A DNA stretch of 64,000 nucleotides from Hyphomonadaceae bacterium UBA7672. GTDB lineage: Bacteria; Pseudomonadota; Alphaproteobacteria; Caulobacterales; Hyphomonadaceae. This document shows positions 36,464 to 45,779 of the stretch, piece by piece. A program made the position numbers and the translations under genes. Position 1 is the stretch's first letter; each line of letters starts with the position of its first letter. Under the pieces are notes generated by a model that saw only the letters and a program-made list of their open reading frames with translations, searched no databases and was not told where the DNA came from. Where the stretch lies: contig DLHI01000007.1 in assembly GCA_002483135.1 (NCBI GenBank), positions 569,861-633,860 of the forward strand, written 5' to 3'.

Positions 36464-36618
36464 AGGGCGCGGCCGGCGCTTCCTCCCCCAGCCGGCCGCG
36501 GCCCTTTCCGAATTCCCTTTGGCGCCGCGAGGCGCCTCGCGCGGAACGATCTCTCTCCTCCCCAATCGTTCTCGACGCTGCCTGGCGCCGGTCTCTTCCA
36601 AGAGGCCGGCGCTTTTTT
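36464..36618 (+). ncRNA. Structured 3' region with four hairpins, candidate 3'-UTR-derived small RNA
   Basis: Hairpins in series: 36464-36505 (GCGGCCGGC / GCCGGCCGC core, about 14 bp), 36521-36536 (GGCGCC-GCGA-GGCGCC, a GNRA tetraloop), 36544-36571 (GAACGAT / ATCGTTC), and the terminator 36585-36618. No ORF spans it. It could be only a buffered terminator region. Confidence 0.35.
36585..36618 (+). terminator. Rho-independent terminator
   Basis: Near-perfect 13-bp stem 36585-36597 / 36600-36612 with a 2-nt gap, so the closing base pairs open into a small loop, followed by six T (36613-36618). Confidence 0.88.
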
Positions 36619-36705
36619 GTCGGAAATCAGCGACCTCACCCCTGCGTCAATTTGTTTCTGCGAAGCACTTGCATTCGCATACGCCCCCGGTAAGACACTT
36701 CTACC

Positions 36706-36720
36706 TGCAAATCATTCGCA
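36706..36720. promoter_or_regulatory. Fur-like site before the siderophore receptor gene
   Basis: TGCAAATCATTCGCA is a 15-bp imperfect dyad (12 of 15 positions symmetric) of the form seen in proteobacterial Fur boxes, 27 bp before the receptor start. A related TTGCATTCGCATA sequence lies about 35 bp further upstream, and an inverted repeat AGACACTTCT / AGAAGTGTCT flanks the site. Fur assignment is inference. Confidence 0.5.
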
Positions 36721-36747
36721 ACTGCAGAAGTGTCTCGGGGAATAGTG

Positions 36748-39114
36748 ATGTCAGACGCCTCCAACGCCATCATCATCGATGGCCCTCGCAAGCTGCGCTC
36801 GAGCGTGGCCATGGCGCTTGTGCTTGCCGCGGCTTCCGGCCTGCCAGCCTTCGCCCAGGTCTCTCACGAACAGATTTCTCCCGAACAGGCCTCGGCCGAC
36901 CCGGTTCCCGCCGAAGCCCCCTCGGCTGACGAGCCGCAGCCCTCCACCCGGGACTCCGATAATCCCGACCGCGATCGCGTCTATGTCCATGGCCGCCGCG
37001 TCGTCACATCGGTCGCCACCATCGACGCGACGAGTGCGCCGCAGACCGTGAACATCATCTCCGGCGAAATCCTGCAGGAGCAGGGCGTCACCTCGCTCGA
37101 ACAGGCGCTGCGCAATGTGCCCGGCATCACCACGCAGATCGGCGAAGGCGGCGTCATGAGCGGCGACCAGTTCTTCATCCGCGGCATCTCCGCCAAAAAC
37201 GACATCTTCACCGACGGCCTGCGCGACTTCGGCGTCTACACGCGCGACTCGTTCAACTACGGCCAGGTCGAAGTCTTCAAGGGCCCCTCGGCGTCTGCCT
37301 TCGGTCGCGGCGCTGCCGGCGGCGGCATCAACACGACTTCGAAGACCCCGTTCGCGGAAACCGGCGGATCGGCCCAGATCACTGCGGGCGACGCAGAGCA
37401 CCTGCGCATCACCGCCGACTGGAACCAGGATTTCGGAAACGGCATGGCCGGCCGCATCGCAGCCATGACGCATGAGGGCGGCAACACCGGCCGCGACCAC
37501 GTCTATTCCGAACGCTGGGGCGTCGCCCCGTCCTTCGCCTTCGGCCTCGACTCCCCCACCTCCGTTTCGATCGCCTACCTGCACCAGGACGAGAGCAAGC
37601 TCACCGATTACGGCATCCCGGTCGCGAGCGTTGGCGGCGTCGGCCGTCCGGTCACGGATTTCGGCGTCTCGCCATCAAACTTCTACGGCTATCGCGCCGA
37701 TGTTGACGAGACCACGGTCGATACCGTCACCGTGCGCCTGCGCCATGAAGCCAATAGCTGGCTCACGCTGACCAGCGATGTGCGGTGGGGCAACTACCAA
37801 CGCTATGCGCGCTTCACGCCGCCGGGGTGCAACGCCACTTGCGTGACGGCGCTTACCGACAACGATCCGGCGACGGTCCCGCTCGCGACACCCGGCGGAC
37901 CCGGCCCCTATGATCAGGACACCCAGGGCGTGCAGAACATCACAGCCGCCCACATCACCGCGCCGCTCGGCGGCCTGCGCAGCGAGCTCACGGTCGGCTT
38001 TGACGCAGCCTGGCAGCACAACGACCGCAACCAGTATGCCTATATCGGCACGCGCACGCCGCTCGATCTGTTCAACCCGGTGCTTACGGATGGCGTGCCG
38101 GCCACCACGACGCCCTCGAACATTCGCGACACCACCACGCGTGATGTCAGCGTCTTCGCCAACGAGCGCCTCTGGCTCAACGACCAGTGGTCGCTTGTCG
38201 GCGGCGTGCGATGGGGGGCCTATGAAGTCGACCAGAACACCACGACGTTCAACTCGACGGCCGCGTGCAACGGCGCCCCCGCCGTGCCGGCGCCTGGCGT
38301 CACCTGCTACACGCCCGTCTCGTCCAACACCGACTTCGTAACCCCGCAGATCGGCGTGATCTGGGAGCCTGCGCCGAACCAGCAATGGTATGCCAACTTC
38401 TCGCAGTCGGCGAAGCCGCAAGGCGCCTCGACCAACAATGGCGACACGATCTCCAATCCCACCACGCCGACCGGCGTCTCCAACAAGGATCTCGAGCCGG
38501 AAGAAAACACCAATATCGAGATCGGCGGCCGCATCGCCCTCTTCGATGATCGCGTCCAGCTTCAGGGCGCCATCTTCCAGACCAAGAAGGACAACACCAA
38601 GATCCTCGACACGAACGGCGACCTTCTGGTCGGCTCGGGCGACGCGCAGGAAATCACGGGCTTCGAGATCGGCATCGCCGGGGCGATCACCGACGAATGG
38701 TCGATCAACGCCAACGCCACCTTCCTCGATACGGAGGTGACCGACTCAACCACCACCTATACCCCGGTCGGCGGCACGACGCCGGTCTCGGTCGTCGGCA
38801 ATTCCATCGCCTTCACGCCCGAAACCGGGGCGAACATCTGGACCACCTACAATTTCACGGGTCCGCTCGCGGGCCTCGAGGTCGGCGGCGGGCTCACCTA
38901 TCAGGGCGAGGTCTATCTCAATACCTCGAACCTCTCGGCCATCGATGCCTACACGACGGTCGATGGTTTCGTGTCCTATGGTTGGGACCGCTATCGCGTC
39001 TCGCTCAACGGTTACAACCTGTCGGACGAGCTCTACTTCGCCCAGATCCACGGCAACCGCGTGACGCCGGGCCAGGGCCGCACCTTCATCGTGACCCTCG
39101 GCGTGGTCTACTAA
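36748..39114 (+). CDS. TonB-dependent siderophore receptor
   Basis: 788 residues. Signal peptide ending PAFAQ near residue 36, plug domain with VNIISGEILQEQGVTSLEQALRNVPGI and FFIRGISAKNDIFTDGLRD, VEVFKGPSASAFGRGAAGGG, then a 22-strand barrel ending in GRTFIVTLGVVY with a terminal aromatic residue. Of the FhuA/FecA class for ferric siderophores at the outer membrane. Followed by the PKHD hydroxylase gene, a pairing typical of iron uptake loci. Confidence 0.93.
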   Translation: MSDASNAIIIDGPRKLRSSVAMALVLAAASGLPAFAQVSHEQISPEQASADPVPAEAPSADEPQPSTRDSDNPDRDRVYVHGRRVVTSVATIDATSAPQTVNIISGEILQEQGVTSLEQALRNVPGITTQIGEGGVMSGDQFFIRGISAKNDIFTDGLRDFGVYTRDSFNYGQVEVFKGPSASAFGRGAAGGGINTTSKTPFAETGGSAQITAGDAEHLRITADWNQDFGNGMAGRIAAMTHEGGNTGRDHVYSERWGVAPSFAFGLDSPTSVSIAYLHQDESKLTDYGIPVASVGGVGRPVTDFGVSPSNFYGYRADVDETTVDTVTVRLRHEANSWLTLTSDVRWGNYQRYARFTPPGCNATCVTALTDNDPATVPLATPGGPGPYDQDTQGVQNITAAHITAPLGGLRSELTVGFDAAWQHNDRNQYAYIGTRTPLDLFNPVLTDGVPATTTPSNIRDTTTRDVSVFANERLWLNDQWSLVGGVRWGAYEVDQNTTTFNSTAACNGAPAVPAPGVTCYTPVSSNTDFVTPQIGVIWEPAPNQQWYANFSQSAKPQGASTNNGDTISNPTTPTGVSNKDLEPEENTNIEIGGRIALFDDRVQLQGAIFQTKKDNTKILDTNGDLLVGSGDAQEITGFEIGIAGAITDEWSINANATFLDTEVTDSTTTYTPVGGTTPVSVVGNSIAFTPETGANIWTTYNFTGPLAGLEVGGGLTYQGEVYLNTSNLSAIDAYTTVDGFVSYGWDRYRVSLNGYNLSDELYFAQIHGNRVTPGQGRTFIVTLGVVY

Positions 39115-39141
39115 TCCTCCCCAGACCATGCCTTATTGACT

Positions 39142-39175
39142 GGGCCGGGCTCGTCTGAGTCCGGCCCTGTTTTTT
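39142..39175 (+). terminator. Rho-independent terminator after the siderophore receptor
   Basis: Stem GGGCCGGGCTC (39142-39152) / GAGTCCGGCCC (39157-39167) with one mismatch and a 4-nt loop, then TGTTTTTT. Confidence 0.88.
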
Positions 39176-39222
39176 GAGAGGGCGAAAACGCCCCCGCAGG
39201 ACGCCGTGAAGGGTAGGCGAAC

Positions 39223-39906
39223 ATGCTGGTGAAATGCGAAGCGGTCCTCTCGAAAGAGGAGGTGGCTCATTGCCGTTCCGTCCTGGAAGGCACGCAATGG
39301 GTCGACGGAAAGATCACGGCCGGGGCGCAGTCGGCGCTGGCCAAGCACAACCTCCAGGTCCCTGAAGACGCGCCACAGGCGCGGGCGCTGGGCGAAGTTA
39401 TTCTTCGTGCGCTGGCTCGTTCGCAGGCATTCAACTCGGCCGCCATTCCCTTCCGCGTCTTCCCGCCGCTGTTCAATCGCTATGACATCGGCATGAAGTT
39501 CGGCGCGCATGTCGATAACGCCATCCGCTTCATCGCGGGCCCCAACATCCGTGTCCGCACCGACCTGTCGGCGACGCTGTTCCTCTCAGAGCCCGAAGAC
39601 TATGACGGCGGCGACCTGGTGATCGAGGACACCTACGGCACGCAGAGCGTCAAGTTCGCCGCAGGCGACATGGTGCTCTATCCCGCCACCAGCCTGCATC
39701 GTGTGGAAGAGATCACGCGCGGCTCACGCTGGGCGTCATTCTTCTGGATCCAGTCAATGGTGAAGGACGATGGCGGCCGCACGCTGCTCTATCAGCTCGA
39801 CCAGTCCATCATCCGGACGCGCGCAGAGCTGGGCGACAAGCATGAAGCGGTGCTGGGTCTGACGGCGGTCTACCACAACCTGCTGAGGAAATGGGCGGAG
39901 GTTTGA
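39223..39906 (+). CDS. Fe(II)/2-oxoglutarate-dependent PKHD-type hydroxylase (PiuC/YbiX)
   Basis: 227 residues, the family's usual length. Iron ligands His96 and Asp98 in KFGAHVDNA and His159 in YPATSLHRVEE; Arg169 in TRGSRWASFFW binds 2-oxoglutarate. These enzymes are encoded beside iron-regulated TonB receptors and may modify a siderophore or receptor. A terminator separates it from the receptor, but read-through or a Fur-linked promoter of its own is possible. Confidence 0.94.
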   Translation: MLVKCEAVLSKEEVAHCRSVLEGTQWVDGKITAGAQSALAKHNLQVPEDAPQARALGEVILRALARSQAFNSAAIPFRVFPPLFNRYDIGMKFGAHVDNAIRFIAGPNIRVRTDLSATLFLSEPEDYDGGDLVIEDTYGTQSVKFAAGDMVLYPATSLHRVEEITRGSRWASFFWIQSMVKDDGGRTLLYQLDQSIIRTRAELGDKHEAVLGLTAVYHNLLRKWAEV

Positions 39907-39936
39907 GGAGCGCCGGGCGCCCGGCGGTCCAGAGAC

Positions 39937-40839
39937 CTACTGCACCCGTTCCGTCTTGATGCCCTTCGCCTCCAGCATCGCAATCACGCTGTCGGGGCCG
40001 ACGAGATGGCCGGCGCCGACTGCGATTAAGATCACGCCCTTGCCCTTCAGCATCTCTTCCACTTGTACCACCCAGTTGGCGTTACGGTTGGTGAGGAGGG
40101 CGTCATATAGCGCCTCGTCGTCTTCCTTCATTTCCTCGACGAACATCTCCTCCATCGCGGCGATGTCGCCGGCGGCCCAGTTGGCGACCATCTCGTCGAG
40201 CTCGGTCGACGCCTCGCGATAGTCCGCTATTGTCTGGCGCAGGTATTCCAGTTCGTCCTCGCGCGACATGCCGGCAAAGACCTTGATCTGCTGCTCGGCG
40301 GTCTCCAGCCCTCGGGGCGTGATTCCGCGTTCGCCGAAGATCGCCTCGATCTTGGAATCGACGCCCGATGTCGGATCGTATCCGGCGGCCTGTATGGCGG
40401 AGGTCGAGATCGTGATGGCGGCAAACCATGGCCGGAACACATCCAGCTGCGCCGCCGTCATGCCCGAAACCTTCGCCGCTTCATCCAGCGTTTTCAATTC
40501 CTCGGGCGTCAGGTCGGCAGACAGGCGTCGGCGCGGCGACATGCCATAGCGGCCGACGAGGGCCAGCATCTCTCCGGCCATCTTTTCCGGATTGGTGCTC
40601 GGCAACTCCAACCAGAGCTCGGACGCTTCGGCGAGGGCGGCATCCAGCTTCTCGCCTCGCCACTGCGTTTCGGGGCGGAGCAGGTGAATCGTGCCGAGGA
40701 AGTAGATCGTAGAGTCCGCATCCTTTACTGCCCACAGCGCCGGCTGGGCGAGAGCAGGCGCCGCCCAGGAGGATGCCGTCGCAAGGCCTGCGACGAGTGC
40801 GGAGCGGAGGATGCGACCCCATGCGGCAAATCCAGCCAT
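39937..40839 (-). CDS. TraB/GumN family protein
   Basis: 300 residues, signal peptide ending PALAQ near residue 32. Conserved TraB blocks: STIYFLGTIHLLR, ASELWLELPS, and the C-terminal GVILIAVGAGHLVGPDSVIAMLEAKG. Members are proposed metal-dependent hydrolases or peptidases in the periplasm. The middle has a long acidic helix (NWAAGDIAAMEEMFVEEMKE). Divergent from argG. Confidence 0.9.
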   Translation of the reverse strand: MAGFAAWGRILRSALVAGLATASSWAAPALAQPALWAVKDADSTIYFLGTIHLLRPETQWRGEKLDAALAEASELWLELPSTNPEKMAGEMLALVGRYGMSPRRRLSADLTPEELKTLDEAAKVSGMTAAQLDVFRPWFAAITISTSAIQAAGYDPTSGVDSKIEAIFGERGITPRGLETAEQQIKVFAGMSREDELEYLRQTIADYREASTELDEMVANWAAGDIAAMEEMFVEEMKEDDEALYDALLTNRNANWVVQVEEMLKGKGVILIAVGAGHLVGPDSVIAMLEAKGIKTERVQ

Positions 40840-41022
40840 GTCGTTCTCCCAACTGAGCGGCGTGCGCCGGGTTTGGCATCAAGCTAGCACGCGATTTTCC
40901 CGGCGCCACATCAAGCAACAGCCGGGTGTCGCAGGTCGGCGCCCGGTGCTTGCGGGACAGCCAGCCGGGGCTATAAGCGCGCATCCGAATGCCCGCCTCA
41001 TCGCCCGCTCTGGGAGACCGCC

Positions 41023-42252
41023 ATGTCCGCCGCTAAAGCCGCTCCGAAGAAAGTCGTGCTCGCCTATTCCGGCGGTCTCGACACCTCGATCATCCTGAAG
41101 TGGCTGCAGACTGAATATGGCTGCGAAGTCGTCACCTTCACGGCTGATCTCGGACAGGGCGAGGAGCTGTCCCCGGCCCGCAAGAAGGCCGAACTGATGG
41201 GCATCAAGCCCGAGAACATCTTCATCGAGGACCTGCGCGAGGAATTCGTGCGGGACTTCGTTTTCCCGATGTTCCGCGCCAATGCGGTCTATGAGGGGCA
41301 GTACCTGCTCGGCACGTCGATCGCGCGACCGCTGATCGCCAAATATCTCGTCGATATCGCCGCGAAGACCGGCGCAGATGCGGTCGCTCACGGAGCCACC
41401 GGCAAGGGCAATGACCAGGTCCGCTTCGAACTGTCGGCCTATGCGCTGAACCCGTCGATCAAGGTGATCGCACCGTGGCGCACGTGGGATTTCAAATCGC
41501 GCACCGATCTGATCGCTTTCGCCGAGAAGCACCAGATCCCGGTGGCGAAGGACAAGCGCGGCGAGGCTCCGTTCTCGGTCGACGCCAATCTGCTGCACTC
41601 GTCTTCCGAAGGCAAAGTGCTGGAAGACCCCGCCGTCGAGCCGCCGCCCTATGTCTACCAGCGCACCATCTCCCCGATGGAAGCGCCCGATCAGGTCACC
41701 GAAATCGAGATCGGCTTTGCCCAGGGCGACGCCGTGTCCCTCAATGGCAAGGCCATGTCGCCCGCGACGCTGCTGGCGGCGCTCAACGACCTTGGCCGCG
41801 ACAATGGCATTGGCCGTCTCGACCTTGTCGAGAACCGCTTCGTCGGCATGAAGTCGCGCGGCGTCTACGAGACGCCCGGCGGCACGATCCTGCTGCAGGC
41901 CCACCGCGCAATCGAGTCTATCACGCTCGACCGGGGCGCAGGCCACCTCAAGGACGAGCTGATGCCGCGCTATGCGGAACTCATTTACAACGGCTTCTGG
42001 TTCGCGCCTGAACGCGAGATGCTGCAGGCCGCCATCGACAAGAGCCAAGCCAACGTCACCGGTACGGTTACTCTCAAGCTCTACAAAGGCAATGTGATCG
42101 TGGCGGGCAGGGCCTCGCCCTACTCGCTCTACTCTGCCGCGCACGTTACGTTCGAGGACGACGCTGGCGCCTATAACCAGCAGGACGCCGAGGGCTTCAT
42201 CCGCCTCAACGCGCTGCGCCTGCGTCTGCTGGGTCTGGCCGGAAAACGCTAG
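41023..42252 (+). CDS. argG: Argininosuccinate synthase ArgG
   Basis: 409 residues. ATP pyrophosphatase motif LAYSGGLDTSIILKWL, then GANAVYEGQYLLGTSIARPLIAK-like region, GATGKGNDQVRFEL and WSVDANLLHSSSEG-like substrate site. Condenses citrulline and aspartate for arginine synthesis. Starts 183 bp from the divergent TraB gene. The following 294 bp (42253-42546) hold a GGGTT-GCAA-AACCC tetraloop hairpin at 42338-42351 and no gene I can support. Confidence 0.97.
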   Translation: MSAAKAAPKKVVLAYSGGLDTSIILKWLQTEYGCEVVTFTADLGQGEELSPARKKAELMGIKPENIFIEDLREEFVRDFVFPMFRANAVYEGQYLLGTSIARPLIAKYLVDIAAKTGADAVAHGATGKGNDQVRFELSAYALNPSIKVIAPWRTWDFKSRTDLIAFAEKHQIPVAKDKRGEAPFSVDANLLHSSSEGKVLEDPAVEPPPYVYQRTISPMEAPDQVTEIEIGFAQGDAVSLNGKAMSPATLLAALNDLGRDNGIGRLDLVENRFVGMKSRGVYETPGGTILLQAHRAIESITLDRGAGHLKDELMPRYAELIYNGFWFAPEREMLQAAIDKSQANVTGTVTLKLYKGNVIVAGRASPYSLYSAAHVTFEDDAGAYNQQDAEGFIRLNALRLRLLGLAGKR

Positions 42253-42546
42253 GGCCGGATTGCACCTGCAACCTTCGGGGCTTTCCCGGATTATCGATTC
42301 ATCGGCTCGCGTTTTTTCTTGCGTGAGGCGACGTGCGGGGTTGCAAAACCCGTATCACGCTAATTATGCTGCAAGCACATGGCGCTGTTGATTCCCGGAT
42401 CGGGGGCAGCGTCTATCGGAGACAGGGCCATGCACCGGCCGGAGCTCCCTGGTCGCGCCGCGGAACGCGTCGCCCGTGTCGGCGCGGCGCACGAAGGCGT
42501 TGACCATACGAGACAGCCCACTGCTGATCATGACGCCGGAAAATGG

Positions 42547-42960
42547 GTGCGCGTCGCCTCGCAAAAGCGCGTGCTCATCATCGACGACAATGACCGCCAT
42601 CTCGATATTCTCGCCGCTATCCTCGGCAGCGTCGGCTACGAGGTGGAGACCTGCGGCTCAGGCGCGGAGGCGCTGCGTCGCCTGAGCATGCGCGTCTACG
42701 ACGTGGCAGTTCTCGACCTCGTAATGCCTGAAATCGGCGGCGTCACCGTCGCTCGGGAAATGCGCCATGGCGGCCCTAACACGCTGACCCCGGTTGTGGT
42801 TTGCACGGCCAATGTCGCGATGGCGGCCCGGCAGCTTGTGAATGTCGCCGGCATACACGCGGTTATCGGCAAGCCGATCAACACCGCCGACCTTATTCTC
42901 GCGGTTGCCCGTGCGCCCATGCTTTCTGGCGAGCGCTCGGCCCCCCAGATGCGGATCTAG
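42547..42960 (+). CDS. Stand-alone response regulator receiver protein
   Basis: 137 residues from GTG 42547 (VRVASQKRVLIIDDND). Single REC domain with acidic pair Asp13/Asp14, phospho-acceptor Asp57 in VLDLVMPEIGG, Thr in VVCTANV and Lys109 in IGKPIN. No output domain. The frame is open upstream to 42379, but that part has no recognisable structure. It closely resembles the REC domain at the end of the kinase encoded 67 bp downstream, so the two likely form a phosphorelay. Confidence 0.83.
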   Translation: MRVASQKRVLIIDDNDRHLDILAAILGSVGYEVETCGSGAEALRRLSMRVYDVAVLDLVMPEIGGVTVAREMRHGGPNTLTPVVVCTANVAMAARQLVNVAGIHAVIGKPINTADLILAVARAPMLSGERSAPQMRI

Positions 42961-43027
42961 GCTGTATGAAGCGGGCCCGCGGAAGGCATCCCTGCTGCGA
43001 CGCGCATTCCCGTGATACGCTCACGCG

Positions 43028-45127
43028 ATGATCAACTACGCTGGCATGAGCAAGGTTGAGCGGCGCGTCGCGGTACTGCGCGACCTCGACGTATTGAATG
43101 GCGGGGATTTCCCGGGTCTCGACCGCCTGATCGCCCTGGCGGCGGATGTCTGCGACGCCAATATCGCCGCCTTCGTTGTGCACGATGGCCTCGATGCCCA
43201 CCAGCTCTCCACCACATTCGGCACGCGCGAGACGATGCCGGGTCCAGAATGCATGTGCACGCCAATCCTTGAGGCGGGTGCAACGTTCATCTCTGACGAC
43301 GCGCGTCATGACCGGCGATTTTCAAGTGCGCGCTATGTGCATGGCGCGCCCCACGTCCGCAGCTTCGTTGGCGTGCCCGTCGGCGCCGAACCCGAACTCC
43401 CGCTGGGCGTGCTGGCCATCGGACATACCGAGCCGGGAAGGTTCAGCCCGCGCCAGGCCCAGAGGCTGGAGCGGATCGCAGAACTCGTAACGTCATTCCT
43501 TGTGGCCCGTCTCGAAGGCATCGAGGCCCTGCGCGCCGCCGCCAAGACCGAGGAAGAGCGCAAACGGCAGCACCTGTTCGAACTGATCTTCAACGCCATC
43601 CGGGAAGGGGTGAATGTTGTCGCGCCGAGGCGGGGACTCATTGAAGTCAATCCGGCATGCCTTGAGCTCATAGGCCTCACGCGCGAGGAAGCGGCTTCGC
43701 GCAGCTACAAGGATCCACGCTGGCAAGGCTTCAGGCCGGATGGAACAGACTATAAGCCCAACGAGTTTCCCGTCATGGTCACCCTGCGCACGGGACAGGC
43801 GCTTCAGGACTTTCCGCTCGGGATAGAAATGCAGGACGGTCGGACACGCTGGCTGTCCGTGAACACCGTTCCCCTGCTGCATCCTGATACGGGCGCGGTC
43901 GAGTACGCGGTCGTCACCATGAAGGACGTCACGGCGCAGCATGAGGCCGAACAGAAGGTTGCGGCGCACACAGCCGAACTGTCGGCAGCGCTGGCGTCAG
44001 CCGAACGCGCAAGCCAGGCCAAGACCGAATTCCTCGGTGTGATGAGCCACGAACTGCGCACGCCGATGAACGCGGTGCTGAGCTGCGCCGGCCTGTTGTC
44101 GCAATCCAAGCTCGATCCGGTGCAGCGGCGCACGCTGGGCGTGCTTGAGGACGCGGGCCGCCAGATGCTTGTGCTGCTGAACGATCTTCTCGATCTGTCC
44201 AGCCTCAACGCCGACAAGATCCGCATCGATCCCGAGCCGGTGTCGCTGGTGCGCCTGATCGAAGACGCGGCTGTGATCTGGGCGTCGGATGTGCGCGCCA
44301 AGGGGCTATCGCTTTCGGTGGTGATCGATCCTGACCTGCAGGCGCCAAGGATGGTGGATCGGGCGCGGCTCCTGCAGGTCATCGGCAATCTCATGGCCAA
44401 CGCCATCAAGTTCACCTCGGTCGGAACCGTGGCGATCAGGGCCTGGTCCGAATCGGTCCGGGGCAGACAGGATAGCGTCGCCATCGAGATCGAAGACACC
44501 GGCCCGGGCGTTCCACGCGAGGCGGCCGAGCGCATCTTCTCTCCGTTCGAGCAGGTCGATGTATCCTCGAAGCGCAAGCATGGCGGCCTCGGCCTCGGCC
44601 TGTTCATCGCGCGCCGGCTGGCTATGGCGATGGGCGGAGACATCAGCCTTGAAACCCGGCCGGGCCTGGGTTCGCGCTTCACCGTAAACATCGCTGCCCC
44701 GCTGGCGGCGACGTCAATCGATCCCGCGCCACCGGCCGACATTGTCACGGGGCGCGAGCATCGCCGCCTCGAAATCCTGTGTGTCGATGACAATGCGCGG
44801 AACCTTTATGTGATCTCGGCCATGTTGCGCGCTGCGGGCCATGGGGCCATCGTGTGCTCGTCCGGGTCCGAGGCGCTGGAAATCCTGCGTCAGCGCAAGG
44901 TCGATCTCGTGCTGCTCGACATGGTGATGCCCGAAATGGACGGGTTCGACGTTCTTGCCCGCCTGCGTGAGGGAGGCGGACCCAATGCGGAAACACCTGT
45001 CATCGCCTGCACGGCCAACGTGCTGCCGGCGCAGCTGGAGGCCTACGAGAAAGCCGGCACGGCAGGCGTCCTCGCCAAGCCGATTGATCCGCGTGCGATG
45101 CTGGAAGCGTTGGCGTCCGCCGCGTGA
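43028..45127 (+). CDS. Hybrid histidine kinase, GAF-PAS-HisKA-HATPase-REC
   Basis: 699 residues. GAF-like domain (about 20-165, with FVGVPVGAEPELPLGVLAIGH), PAS (about 187-305), a coiled linker, HisKA with FLGVMSHELRTPMN (phospho-His341), HATPase with NLMANAIKF, IEDTGPGVP and GGLGLGLFIAR, and a C-terminal REC with Asp631 and Lys684. No membrane segments, so a cytoplasmic sensor. The REC part aligns with the upstream single-domain receiver. Input signal unknown. Confidence 0.93.
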   Translation: MINYAGMSKVERRVAVLRDLDVLNGGDFPGLDRLIALAADVCDANIAAFVVHDGLDAHQLSTTFGTRETMPGPECMCTPILEAGATFISDDARHDRRFSSARYVHGAPHVRSFVGVPVGAEPELPLGVLAIGHTEPGRFSPRQAQRLERIAELVTSFLVARLEGIEALRAAAKTEEERKRQHLFELIFNAIREGVNVVAPRRGLIEVNPACLELIGLTREEAASRSYKDPRWQGFRPDGTDYKPNEFPVMVTLRTGQALQDFPLGIEMQDGRTRWLSVNTVPLLHPDTGAVEYAVVTMKDVTAQHEAEQKVAAHTAELSAALASAERASQAKTEFLGVMSHELRTPMNAVLSCAGLLSQSKLDPVQRRTLGVLEDAGRQMLVLLNDLLDLSSLNADKIRIDPEPVSLVRLIEDAAVIWASDVRAKGLSLSVVIDPDLQAPRMVDRARLLQVIGNLMANAIKFTSVGTVAIRAWSESVRGRQDSVAIEIEDTGPGVPREAAERIFSPFEQVDVSSKRKHGGLGLGLFIARRLAMAMGGDISLETRPGLGSRFTVNIAAPLAATSIDPAPPADIVTGREHRRLEILCVDDNARNLYVISAMLRAAGHGAIVCSSGSEALEILRQRKVDLVLLDMVMPEMDGFDVLARLREGGGPNAETPVIACTANVLPAQLEAYEKAGTAGVLAKPIDPRAMLEALASAA

Positions 45128-45152
45128 AACCGTCGCGACGTGCGCATTAACC

Positions 45153-45200
45153 TTGAAGTTGCAGGCGGCCTCTTTATTGCAGGGGCGCCGTAACGGCGCC
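45153..45200 (+). promoter_or_regulatory. Probable ppa promoter and palindrome
   Basis: TTGAAG (45153-45158), 16 bp, TATTGC (45175-45180), followed by the perfect 17-bp palindrome GGCGCCGT-A-ACGGCGCC (45184-45200) in the initial transcribed region. The palindrome has too small a centre for a stable short hairpin, so a protein site is possible. Confidence 0.4.
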
Positions 45201-45237
45201 TCCCAATGCGCGCAGACGCAGGTTTTCGAGAAGACAC

Positions 45238-45774
45238 ATGGACCTTTCCAGGATTTCGACCGGCCCGAACCCGCCCGAGGACGTGAACGTCGTGGTCGAA
45301 GTGCCGCTCGGCGGCGAGCCGATCAAGTACGAGATCGACAAGGCGTCGGGCGCGATGTTCGTGGATCGCTTCCTGTACACGCCGATGCGCTATCCGTGTA
45401 ACTATGGCTTTATTCCCCACACGCTGTCGCTGGATGGCGATCCGATCGACGTGATGGTGGTGGGCAACCGCGCGCTCGTTCCCGGCTGCGTCGTCCGCGT
45501 CGTGCCGGTGGGCGTCCTGATGATGACGGACGACAAGGGCCAGGACGAAAAGATCCTTGCCGTGCCGCACCCCAAGCTGACGCGCTACTACGAGAAGGTG
45601 AAGCACTACACTGACCTGCCAGAGATCGTGGTCGAGCGCATCGTGCATTTCTTCGAGCACTACAAGGATCTCGAGCCCGGCAAGTGGGTGAAGATCGAAG
45701 GCCTGCACGGCCCCGAACGCGCCCGCGAACTGATCCTCGAATCCATCGAACGCGCCAAGACGACGGGGAAGTAG
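45238..45774 (+). CDS. ppa: Inorganic pyrophosphatase
   Basis: 178 residues, family I soluble pyrophosphatase. KYEIDKASG, DRFLYTPMRYPCNYGFIP and the signature DGDPIDVMVVG with metal-binding aspartates; later VPHPKLTRYYEKVKHY. Hydrolyses PPi from biosynthetic reactions in the cytoplasm. Confidence 0.97.
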   Translation: MDLSRISTGPNPPEDVNVVVEVPLGGEPIKYEIDKASGAMFVDRFLYTPMRYPCNYGFIPHTLSLDGDPIDVMVVGNRALVPGCVVRVVPVGVLMMTDDKGQDEKILAVPHPKLTRYYEKVKHYTDLPEIVVERIVHFFEHYKDLEPGKWVKIEGLHGPERARELILESIERAKTTGK

Positions 45775-45779
45775 TCGCG

